Below are positions 1 to 5,500 of a stretch of 5,656 bases of DNA, one piece after another. This stretch comes from Planctomicrobium sp. GTDB taxonomy: Bacteria; Planctomycetota; Planctomycetia; Planctomycetales; Planctomycetaceae. Within the stretch, counting starts at the first letter, position 1; every line of letters starts with the position of its first letter. The stretch covers positions 1 through 5,656 of the forward strand of contig JABJMI010000130.1 of NCBI GenBank assembly GCA_018659505.1, read 5' to 3'. Under the pieces are notes generated by a model. The model did not search any database. It was given only the letters and a program-made list of their open reading frames with translations, and had not been told where the DNA came from. The position numbers were made by a program, and so were the translations under genes.

Positions 1-612
1 GCTGGAACCGGAGCAATCGTTGCGAATCAGGTTTCCAATGGGGCAGTCACACATGTCGGGATTGCGATCACATTCGGTTTGATCGTATTGGCGATGATTT
101 ACACAGTCGGTGATATCTCGGGGGCGCACCTCAATCCAGCAGTGACTCTCGCCTTCTGGTATGGCAAACGATTCCCGATACAGCAAGTTGCTCCTTATAT
201 TGTTGCCCAATTGATTGGAGCCTGCCTCGCCAGTGGACTCCTCAGAATACTTTTCTGGGAACAGCAAAACCTGGGGATGAGTCTTCCCAACGATACGTGG
301 TGGCAGTCATTCGTATTCGAATTCATCTTAACATTCATTCTGATGTATGTGATTCTGAATGTTTCCACGGGTGCAAAAGAAAAAGGGATCACTGCGGGAA
401 TCGCTGTCGGTTCAACAGTTGGGCTAGAAGCGATGTTTGCTGGTCCAATCTGTGGAGCATCCATGAATCCCGCGCGTTCAATTGCTCCTGCACTTTTCAG
501 TGGACACATTGAACATTTGTGGCTTTACGTTGTCGCGACGATTCTTGGTGCAATGTGCGCTGTTCCAGCATTCCGCTGGACGCAACTTGATCTAGCTGAT
601 GCAGACACTTAG
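1..612 (+). CDS. Aquaporin / MIP-family channel, 5'-truncated by window edge
   Basis: This is an inner-membrane channel for passive flow of water or small uncharged solutes. The reading frame is open from base 1, so the true start lies to the left; 203 residues are visible and perhaps one or two dozen N-terminal residues are missing. Both half-helix signatures of the family are present: GAHLNPAVT (NPA at visible residues 45-47) and GASMNPARS (NPA at 156-158, followed by the conserved Arg159). Hydrophobic segments surround them, as expected for a six-helix MIP. A Ser rather than Asp follows the second NPA-R, which argues against a GlpF-type glycerol facilitator. The AGPICGASMNPARS stretch resembles plant NIP and NIP-like bacterial channels. 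Aligned by eye to AQP1, the selectivity filter is roughly Phe/Ala/Ala/Arg, wider than that of a strict water channel. The TTG at 79 is internal and not a start. The substrate cannot be assigned from sequence alone. Confidence 0.93.
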   Translation, partial: AGTGAIVANQVSNGAVTHVGIAITFGLIVLAMIYTVGDISGAHLNPAVTLAFWYGKRFPIQQVAPYIVAQLIGACLASGLLRILFWEQQNLGMSLPNDTWWQSFVFEFILTFILMYVILNVSTGAKEKGITAGIAVGSTVGLEAMFAGPICGASMNPARSIAPALFSGHIEHLWLYVVATILGAMCAVPAFRWTQLDLADADT

Positions 613-679
613 ATTGTAATTCTTGAGCAACAACTACAAATCTGTTCGACCACGCCCATTTTTGTCAGCCCTCCCGCAC

Positions 680-683
680 GGAG
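680..683 (+). promoter_or_regulatory. Shine-Dalgarno GGAG supporting a TTG start at 692
   Basis: GGAG lies 8 bases before the in-frame TTG at 692. Neither the more upstream TTG at 623 nor the downstream ATG at 722 has a comparable purine-rich motif at the right distance. This site therefore decides the start chosen for the following gene. Confidence 0.5.
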
Positions 684-691
684 TTAATCAA

Positions 692-1591
692 TTGAAATAT
701 CCCGTTCATCACGTGTTTTCGATGATATTCTTTTTCATGACTGGCGTCGCTTCTCAAGTATTCGCAGATGAACAAAAATTCGATATTTCACGTCCACCTG
801 CTTCACTTGAGCTTGATCCGTTCTACGAGAAATATATCATTGCCGGTGGCTATCCGATTATTAGCTCAGGCAACGTGGACGACTACGCCTTGAAGGAAGC
901 TGCTTATCTGGTGAATTTAATGCTTGCGAAACGTCCTGACGTTCGAGAAGCGATGATCAAAAGCGGTTCTCGATTGATAATTATGTCTGAGGACGAATTC
1001 ACTTCTGATGTTCCCGAGCACACACACTTAATGCCGCATGACTTTTGGGATGCACGTGCGCGTGGATTGGGTGGATCTCGGACCGATCCAGTTTGCTCAT
1101 GTGGAGAGGAGAATCTCCTCGCCTTCGAAGGTGATCCATATCCGACAGAGTCGATCTTCATTCATGAGTTTGCTCATAACATTCATTTGCGGGGCATGAT
1201 CAATGTCGATAAGACATTCGATGATCGCGTAAAACGTGCCTACGATGAAGCGATGGCGGAGGGACTTTGGAAAACAAAATACGCCTCGTCGAATCATCAT
1301 GAATATTTCGCAGAGGGAGTTCAGTCGTGGTTCGATGATAATCGAGAAAATGACCACGACCATAATCACGTTAATACTCGTACTGAGTTAAAAGAGTACG
1401 ATCCGCGTCTAGCAAAATTATGTGAAGAGGTTTTTGGCGAAACTGAACTCAAATATACGAAGCCGACAACACGTTTGGTCGACCATATGCAAGGCTACGA
1501 TCCGACAGTCGCACCTGTCTTCAAATGGCCTGAACGATTGAACAAAGTCAAAGAAGAAATCCGTCGCAAGGCAGAACAACGTGGGAAGTGA
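692..1591 (+). CDS. Secreted zincin-type metallopeptidase-like protein
   Basis: This is a predicted exported zinc-dependent hydrolase of 299 residues when started at TTG 692. That start gives a clean signal peptide: a basic/polar n-region (MKYPVHHVFS), a hydrophobic core (MIFFFMTGVAS) and a VFA-DE cleavage site near residue 25. An upstream TTG (623) would add 23 residues that spoil the signal; ATG 722 would leave almost no n-region. The catalytic motif HEFAH is at residues 158-162. NHHEYFAEG follows at 201-209, and its first Glu (204) lies 42 residues after the second His, suiting a third zinc ligand. A zincin with an EYFAE helix at this spacing recalls the anthrax lethal-factor-like (ATLF) fold, but that is inference. 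CSCGEENLL at about 135-143 may form part of the active-site cleft. The mature protein has a charged, Lys/Arg/Glu-rich C-terminus. Natural substrate unknown. It follows the aquaporin gene by about 80 bases on the same strand. Confidence 0.8.
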   Translation: MKYPVHHVFSMIFFFMTGVASQVFADEQKFDISRPPASLELDPFYEKYIIAGGYPIISSGNVDDYALKEAAYLVNLMLAKRPDVREAMIKSGSRLIIMSEDEFTSDVPEHTHLMPHDFWDARARGLGGSRTDPVCSCGEENLLAFEGDPYPTESIFIHEFAHNIHLRGMINVDKTFDDRVKRAYDEAMAEGLWKTKYASSNHHEYFAEGVQSWFDDNRENDHDHNHVNTRTELKEYDPRLAKLCEEVFGETELKYTKPTTRLVDHMQGYDPTVAPVFKWPERLNKVKEEIRRKAEQRGK

Positions 1592-1930
1592 CGCTCCAAC
1601 GCTAAAAGTATGCGTTGATTGCACCAGGCCTATTAACCTCCGATAATCCAGTCAATAGCACGCAGACTTCCCATAATGGAAATAGCGAAAGCCAGATTCA
1701 GCTTCGTCTGAAATGATCACTTGATGCATTCACAGATAAGGCATAAGCTTCAAAAAATTCACTCCTATCTATATTTGTTAGTGAGAAACTTAACTAATAA
1801 GACTCTCATCCTATAAGAAGTAGGTGTTACCATAAGTCTTACTGAAATGTTTTTGCTGAAACTTTAAAGATGTTTATTGCTTCGAGTGACGTTTTTGTTT
1901 GACTGAATTTATTGTTCTTCGAGAAATTCA
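1592..1930. other. AT-rich intergenic spacer upstream of nrdR
   Basis: This 339-base stretch has no coding region I can support. Just after the metallopeptidase stop there is a short hairpin (CAACGC at 1597-1602 with GCGTTG at 1612-1617, 9-base loop), but it lacks a T-run, so it is a weak terminator candidate. From about 1730 the sequence becomes strongly AT-rich with T-runs, as expected of a promoter region for nrdR. A 7-base inverted repeat, TAAGACT (1798-1804) and AGTCTTA (1835-1841), flanks a TATAAG hexamer. No convincing NrdR box is visible. Confidence 0.5.
1790..1817 (+). promoter_or_regulatory. Candidate sigma-70-like promoter for nrdR
   Basis: TTAACT (1790-1795) and TATAAG (1812-1817) are separated by 16 bases and lie about 115 bases before the nrdR ATG. 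Each matches the sigma-70 hexamers only partly, and AT-rich sequence produces such matches by chance. This is the best candidate I can see in the spacer, not an established promoter. Confidence 0.2.
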
Positions 1931-2398
1931 ATGTTGTGCCCTTTTTGTCGAGATGGTGAGAGCAAAGTTGTTGACTCGCGTGGGAGTCAAGACTTTGTAA
2001 TTCGTCGTCGTCGTGAGTGTCTCTCTTGCGGTCGACGATTTACGACATACGAAAAGATCGAAGAATCACCGATGAAGGTGATCAAAAAAGATGGCTCCCG
2101 TGTCCCGTTTGATCGTGAGAAGATCCGTTCAGGTGTCGAAAAAGCCTGCTACAAACGACCAATCAGCCCCGATCAGATCGAGCAAATCCTGGACAGCGTT
2201 GAACACTACGTCTATGAAAAATTTGACCGGGAAGTCCCTTCTCGAATTGTAGGCGAACAAGTTTGCGAAGCATTAAAGTCGGTCGATCAGGTCGCCTTTG
2301 TTCGCTTCGCATCGGTCTACCGCTCATTCCAGGATGTCAACGATTTTGTAGAAGAACTCCAAACTCTCAGGGAACGGAGCAGCCGCCTTGATCATTGA
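1931..2398 (+). CDS. nrdR: Transcriptional repressor NrdR
   Basis: NrdR is a cytosolic nucleotide-sensing repressor that binds NrdR boxes upstream of ribonucleotide reductase genes, matching dNTP supply to demand. The 155-residue length is normal for the family. An N-terminal zinc ribbon uses Cys3, Cys6, Cys30 and Cys33 (CPFC ... CLSC), with the diagnostic VVDSR, an IRRRREC arginine cluster and GRRFTTYE around it. An ATP-cone domain follows at about residues 48-138, opening with [17 protein letters not shown] and ending with [13 protein letters not shown], both hallmark stretches. The ATG at 1931 directly starts the family N-terminus (MLCPFC); a weak GAGA sits 6 bases upstream. No nrd reductase gene is in the window, so its targets lie elsewhere. 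Its last 11 bases overlap the next gene, suggesting one transcript. Assignment is secure. Confidence 0.97.
   Translation: MLCPFCRDGESKVVDSRGSQDFVIRRRRECLSCGRRFTTYEKIEESPMKVIKKDGSRVPFDREKIRSGVEKACYKRPISPDQIEQILDSVEHYVYEKFDREVPSRIVGEQVCEALKSVDQVAFVRFASVYRSFQDVNDFVEELQTLRERSSRLDH
2376..2379 (+). promoter_or_regulatory. Shine-Dalgarno GGAG inside nrdR for the overlapping TTG-start gene
   Basis: GGAG ends 8 bases before TTG 2388 and lies within the nrdR 3' end. With the 11-base gene overlap it supports translational coupling and a TTG start, rather than the later in-frame ATG at 2430. Confidence 0.5.
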
Positions 2399-2819
2399 TA
2401 ACGGGTTACTGATCGGTCGACCGGATGGAATGGAATCCGCTGTTTCCAGCTTTCTCAAAGTATGTCGCTGTGCGAATTTCTTTCGCGATCTCAATGATTT
2501 CAAACCAATTGAAGATTCGCCGGAGTTCATTCTCGTCTTGCAACATTGGTCAGACGAATACACTCAAACTCAAGTCGACGAATTACTAAACAGATTTCCT
2601 CTCTCACGCGTCGTTTGTTGCTACGGTCCATGGTGTCAATCGGATCAGCGGACTCGTCAAATCTGGCCTGCGGCACTTCGAGTTCCTATCCATCAGATTC
2701 AAGAACGGATTGAACTCGAATGTAAAGTGCTACTCGGCAATGTACTCCCAATTGAACGAACTGCGGGACTGGATGAGGTCTTTGCGTTCCAACATCAGCT
2801 GCCAGACAATAAGATATAA
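2388..2819 (+). CDS. Conserved-looking protein of unknown function, coupled to nrdR
   Basis: This is a 143-residue soluble protein that I cannot assign to a named family. It has no signal peptide or membrane segment. TTG 2388 is chosen for its GGAG site and its overlap with nrdR; ATG 2430 is the alternative. A hydrophobic strand ([10 protein letters not shown], residues 45-54), a polar helix-like segment (about 60-71) and a second strand leading into [16 protein letters not shown] (about 76-90) look like one beta-alpha-beta unit of a Rossmann or receiver-like fold. The Cys77-Cys78, Cys83 and SDxRTRxIWP signature looks constrained. I have an impression of similar hypothetical proteins in planctomycetes, which needs a search to confirm. 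The C-terminus ends soon after [12 protein letters not shown]; if relatives continue beyond this, the copy would be shortened. The overlap implies co-expression with nrdR, but no role in dNTP control can be claimed. Confidence 0.72.
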   Translation: MIIDNGLLIGRPDGMESAVSSFLKVCRCANFFRDLNDFKPIEDSPEFILVLQHWSDEYTQTQVDELLNRFPLSRVVCCYGPWCQSDQRTRQIWPAALRVPIHQIQERIELECKVLLGNVLPIERTAGLDEVFAFQHQLPDNKI

Positions 2820-2868
2820 TGTGAACTCCCAACAGTAGTAAGACAGAACTGGGCAGGAGTCATTTTTA

Positions 2869-2957
2869 GCTACAGAGAGCACGGAGAACACAGAGTAAAA
2901 GTGGCGTGAGGAACGTTTTCTTTTCCTTTCCTCTGAGTCCTCGTTGCTCTCTGTGGC
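2869..2957. repeat. Large imperfect inverted repeat rich in CAGAG
   Basis: The left arm (about 2869-2900) and right arm (about 2926-2957) are reverse complements over some 30 bases. They include a perfect 10-base core, ACAGAGAGCA at 2872-2881 against TGCTCTCTGT at 2945-2954, and a second matching block, CAGAG (2891-2895) against CTCTG (2931-2935). The arms enclose about 25 bases including a pyrimidine tract. Transcribed RNA would fold into a long hairpin, which could terminate the nrdR transcript or shield its 3' end. Within-arm repetition (CAGAGAGC, GGAGAA, ACACAGAG) suggests a dispersed, non-autonomous repeat family rather than an ordinary terminator; I can see only one copy here. Confidence 0.7.
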
Positions 2958-2997
2958 AATTTAGAAATAGAATTCCATAGTGCTGCGACCAGTCCAT

Positions 2998-3002
2998 AAA
3001 GG
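2998..3002 (+). promoter_or_regulatory. Ribosome binding site of the LutA-like gene
   Basis: AAAGG sits 5 bases before ATG 3008, a conventional Shine-Dalgarno that supports this start. Confidence 0.55.
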
Positions 3003-3007
3003 TTGTT

Positions 3008-3790
3008 ATGAAAGTCGGTCTTTTTGTTCCATGTTATATTGATCAGTTCTATCCGCGTGTTGCGATGGCAACAGTCGAACTGTTAGAGAAATTCGGTTGT
3101 GAAGTCGATTTTCCGGAAGCTCAAACTTGCTGCGGGCAACCGATGGCAAACACCGGCTGCGTCGACGACGCGCGTCCACTGGCAAAGGCGTTCGTTGAAA
3201 TCTTCGCTGATTACGAATACGTCGTCTGCCCATCAGGAAGTTGCACAGCCATGGTGACTCATCACTATGACGAATACTTCTCAGCGAATGATCCCGGGTT
3301 AAAGAACGTCAAGCAGCGTACATTCGAACTGACAGAATTCTTAACTGATATCCTCAAAGTTGAATCGCTGGATGTGAAGTTTCCTTACCGTGTCGGATTG
3401 CATAACAGCTGCCATGGATTGAGGGAATTACGCTTGGGTAGCTCCTCTGAGACCATGATCCCGAAATTCAATAAGGCTGAACAATTGCTCAAACTTGTTG
3501 ATGGTCTTGAGATCGTCGAATTACAAAGAGTAGACGATTGCTGCGGATTTGGTGGGACTTTTGCTGTCGCTGAGGAAGCGGTCTCTTGCATGATGGGGAA
3601 TGACCGTATTCACGACCATGAGCAGGCAGACGCACAAGTAATGACAGCAGGAGACATGTCTTGCCTGATGCACTTGGATGGTCTCATTCGGCGGCAAAAG
3701 AAACCAATTCAGGTCATGCACATCGCAGAAATTCTGGCTGGCGACTCGCCAAATTTTGAGCCCCATGCGACTGCAATCGATGCAAAGTAA
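3008..3790 (+). CDS. lutA: LutA/LldE-like (Fe-S)-binding oxidoreductase subunit
   Basis: This is a cytosolic iron-sulfur protein of the LutA/LldE (YkgE) type, a component of the LutABC complex that oxidises L-lactate to pyruvate. Its 260 residues contain two cysteine-rich CCG domains. The first has Cys9, Cys41-Cys42-Gly (TCCGQP) and Cys79 in PSGSC. The second has Cys135 in HNSCHG, Cys178-Cys179-Gly (DDCCGFGG) and Cys219 in GDMSC. Such cysteines bind Fe-S clusters in related CCG proteins. The N-terminus (MKVGLFVPCYIDQFYP) matches the family start exactly and is preceded by AAAGG. LutB and LutC normally sit next to LutA, yet the next gene downstream is an opposing Uma2-family gene and the upstream genes are unrelated. 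Either its partners lie elsewhere or it serves another redox complex; closely related CCG proteins also occur in glycolate oxidase and heterodisulfide reductase systems. Confidence 0.85.
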   Translation: MKVGLFVPCYIDQFYPRVAMATVELLEKFGCEVDFPEAQTCCGQPMANTGCVDDARPLAKAFVEIFADYEYVVCPSGSCTAMVTHHYDEYFSANDPGLKNVKQRTFELTEFLTDILKVESLDVKFPYRVGLHNSCHGLRELRLGSSSETMIPKFNKAEQLLKLVDGLEIVELQRVDDCCGFGGTFAVAEEAVSCMMGNDRIHDHEQADAQVMTAGDMSCLMHLDGLIRRQKKPIQVMHIAEILAGDSPNFEPHATAIDAK

Positions 3791-4360
3791 TTAAATCCAG
3801 TCGGGTTCTTTGAACAGATCTTCGACGGTAACCTTTAACTTGTGCAGTTCCGGTGAGCCATCGAGTATGTCACCTTCTTCATATCGCTTGGGGGACATCG
3901 TGCTTTTACGCATTACATGCACGACACGACTGTTCGCATCAATGACCCAGACAGATTGAACACCAGACCTGTGATACAAGGAAACTCGCTCACCAATACT
4001 AGATCGACGATCATTCGAAGTCGCTAGCTCTATGACGATTGCGGGCGTTGACTTTGTGTAATCGTGATCTGCCTCGGCGAAGCGTTTACCTTCGGTGAAG
4101 TAGCTGATCGCCGGAAAGAGGACCGTATCTGGAGAAGATTCCAGATGTAATCCGAGATCAAAACAGGGATAACCGTTCAACTCTGCATGGACGTATTCAG
4201 AGAAAATCTTGGAGAGGTTCAACACAATCGTGCCGTGTTCCAAGTCGGGCGGGTCGAGAACGACTGGCACTCCGCGAATCAGTTCTGCCCATTGCCCGGC
4301 ATCAGGAAGTTCGCTCCGCTGCTCGGAGAACTGTTCAGCGGTCATCGCTCGTTGGATCAT
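3791..4360 (-). CDS. Uma2-family (DUF820) restriction-endonuclease-like protein, probably degenerate active site
   Basis: This 189-residue protein has the Uma2/DUF820 layout, a PD-(D/E)XK-like fold of poorly known role that is expanded in cyanobacteria and planctomycetes. The N-terminus has MTAEQF and AELIRGVPVVLDPP, then His42. The first core strand is DTVLFPAISYF (78-88), where the family usually has PD; here Ala84 replaces the Asp. The second is PAIVIELATSND (106-117) with Glu111 retained. The helix GERVSLYHRSGVQSVWVID (123-141) usually carries Lys where Arg125 stands. With two of three core residues changed, nuclease activity is doubtful, although the frame is intact. ATG 4360 is used; Met6 (4345) is an alternative. 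The stop abuts the LutA-like gene's stop with no base between them. A 12-base inverted repeat lies about 35 bases upstream of the start. Confidence 0.82.
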   Translation of the reverse strand: MIQRAMTAEQFSEQRSELPDAGQWAELIRGVPVVLDPPDLEHGTIVLNLSKIFSEYVHAELNGYPCFDLGLHLESSPDTVLFPAISYFTEGKRFAEADHDYTKSTPAIVIELATSNDRRSSIGERVSLYHRSGVQSVWVIDANSRVVHVMRKSTMSPKRYEEGDILDGSPELHKLKVTVEDLFKEPDWI

Positions 4361-4393
4361 GGCAACTCAACAATCAAAACTCCATGAAAATGA

Positions 4394-4428
4394 CACGCTT
4401 TCAATAGTTGATTTTAATTGAGAGCGTG
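4394..4428. repeat. 12-bp inverted repeat upstream of the Uma2-family gene
   Basis: CACGCTTTCAAT (4394-4405) and ATTGAGAGCGTG (4417-4428) are reverse complements at 11 of 12 positions, with an 11-base AT-rich loop. The one mismatch is a G-T pair in plus-strand RNA. On the minus strand it falls in the leader of the Uma2-family gene, so it could be an operator, a leader hairpin or a second terminator behind sucD. No T-run follows directly on the minus strand. Confidence 0.5.
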
Positions 4429-4474
4429 AGTACGTCCCATGGTAGACTTCTTATCTCTTTCAACCGTATTGGAA

Positions 4475-4494
4475 AGCCCACTGTGAAGTGGGCT
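4475..4494 (-). terminator. Probable intrinsic terminator of sucD
   Basis: AGCCCACT (4475-4482) and AGTGGGCT (4487-4494) form a perfect 8-bp, GC-rich stem with a 4-base loop. It begins about 40 bases past the sucD stop when read on the minus strand. On that strand the stem runs into TTTCC, giving a short, imperfect U-tract; on the plus strand no T-run follows. The minus-strand sucD terminator is therefore the best reading, though the short U-tract may make it inefficient. Confidence 0.6.
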
Positions 4495-4532
4495 GCGAAG
4501 CGATGAATCACTTTGTCTCTCGTAATTGAGTT

Positions 4533-5435
4533 CTAACCTCGTTTTTCGATGGCTCGTTGCATTGCGGCTCCCATATCGGCGGGGCTTTCTGCCACTTCGA
4601 CACCCGCGGCTTCCAAGGCTGCGATCTTCTCTTCAGCAGTTCCGCTTCCACCTGAAATGATCGCTCCAGCGTGTCCCATTCGTTTGCCCGGAGGTGCTGT
4701 TTTACCAGCGATGAAGGCTGCAACAGGTTTTGTGACGTGTTCTTTCACATATTTAGCGGCTTTGATTTCAGCATCGCCACCGATTTCGCCAATCATCAAG
4801 ATGGATTCAGTTTCAGGATCGTTCTCGAACATTTCCAACAGATCAATGAAATTCGTTCCGATGATGGGGTCGCCACCAATTCCGACCGCAGTCGATTGAC
4901 CGAGATTGAGATTTCCCAATTGCCAGGCGGCTTCGTAGGTGAGTGTTCCACTCTTACTAATCAAACCGACAGTTCCCGGTTTATGGATGTACCCCGGCAT
5001 AATCCCGATCTTGGCAACGCTGGGGGTGATAATGCCAGGGCAATTTGGTCCAATCAGACGGACTTCAGGGCGAGTCGCCAGAAACTTCGCGACCCTGACC
5101 ATATCTAAGACGGGAACTCCTTCAGTGATTGCGACGATCAAGCGAATTCCCGCGTCTGCGGCTTCCATAATCGCATCGGCACAGAATGGAGGCGGTACAA
5201 ACACGAGTGAAGTATTGGCTCCGGTTTTCTCAATGGCTTCTGCGACAGAATTGAATACCGGAAATCCGTCGACATCTTCACCACCTTTTCCGGGAGTCAC
5301 GCCACCAACGAATACGGATTCACCGGAGCGGTGTTCTTCTGCATATTCGCGGCATTTTTGCGAGTGAAACAGTCCAGCGCGACCGGTAATACCCTGAGTA
5401 ATAATCTTCGTGGACTTGTCGACTAAAATAGACAT
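4533..5435 (-). CDS. sucD: Succinyl-CoA synthetase (ADP/GDP-forming) alpha subunit
   Basis: SucD pairs with SucC to interconvert succinyl-CoA and succinate with ATP or GTP formation in the TCA cycle; it binds CoA and carries the phosphohistidine. The 300 residues are full length (E. coli has 289). The N-terminus [21 protein letters not shown] starts the CoA-binding Rossmann domain; GGVTPGKGG (44-52), [12 protein letters not shown] (127-138) and [10 protein letters not shown] (184-193) are intact. The active-site His is His255 in [11 protein letters not shown], with Glu217 in MIGEIGG. By eye about seven extra residues sit between FHS and GGVTPGKGG (residues 25-43) compared with E. coli. The ATG at 5433-5435 has a GAG five bases upstream on its strand. 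SucC is expected upstream, off the right edge, beyond the CTAG repeat. A hairpin terminator follows the stop. Confidence 0.97.
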   Translation of the reverse strand: MSILVDKSTKIITQGITGRAGLFHSQKCREYAEEHRSGESVFVGGVTPGKGGEDVDGFPVFNSVAEAIEKTGANTSLVFVPPPFCADAIMEAADAGIRLIVAITEGVPVLDMVRVAKFLATRPEVRLIGPNCPGIITPSVAKIGIMPGYIHKPGTVGLISKSGTLTYEAAWQLGNLNLGQSTAVGIGGDPIIGTNFIDLLEMFENDPETESILMIGEIGGDAEIKAAKYVKEHVTKPVAAFIAGKTAPPGKRMGHAGAIISGGSGTAEEKIAALEAAGVEVAESPADMGAAMQRAIEKRG

Positions 5436-5500
5436 CGAATCTCGTTCTCAATACTGATGGTGATAATTCAAGGTATTTTGCTACCCAGTTTCTTCTTTCC

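Noticed and set aside
79..81. TTG at 79 as the aquaporin start.
   Set aside because: The frame is open to base 1 and upstream residues (AGTGAIVAN) match the first helix of MIP channels, so the start is off the left edge.
195..509. Reverse-strand open frame of about 100 codons inside the aquaporin gene.
   Set aside because: It lies opposite conserved NPA coding sequence, has no ribosome site and shows no family features.
623..691. Upstream TTG at 623 as the metallopeptidase start.
   Set aside because: It has no ribosome site and would place a 33-residue polar stretch before the signal-peptide core; TTG 692 with GGAG fits better, though 623 and 722 cannot be excluded.
1591..1620. Hairpin CAACGC/GCGTTG as terminator of the metallopeptidase gene.
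   Set aside because: Only 6 pairs, a 9-base loop and no T-run; kept only as a note in the spacer entry.
1592..1930. NrdR boxes (ACAC-AT-rich-GTGT) for autoregulation of nrdR.
   Set aside because: I could not find a pair of such 16-base motifs in the spacer.
4549..5367. Long open frames on the plus strand opposite sucD (up to about 145 codons).
   Set aside because: They are antisense shadows of a strongly conserved sucD, without ribosome sites or recognisable domains.
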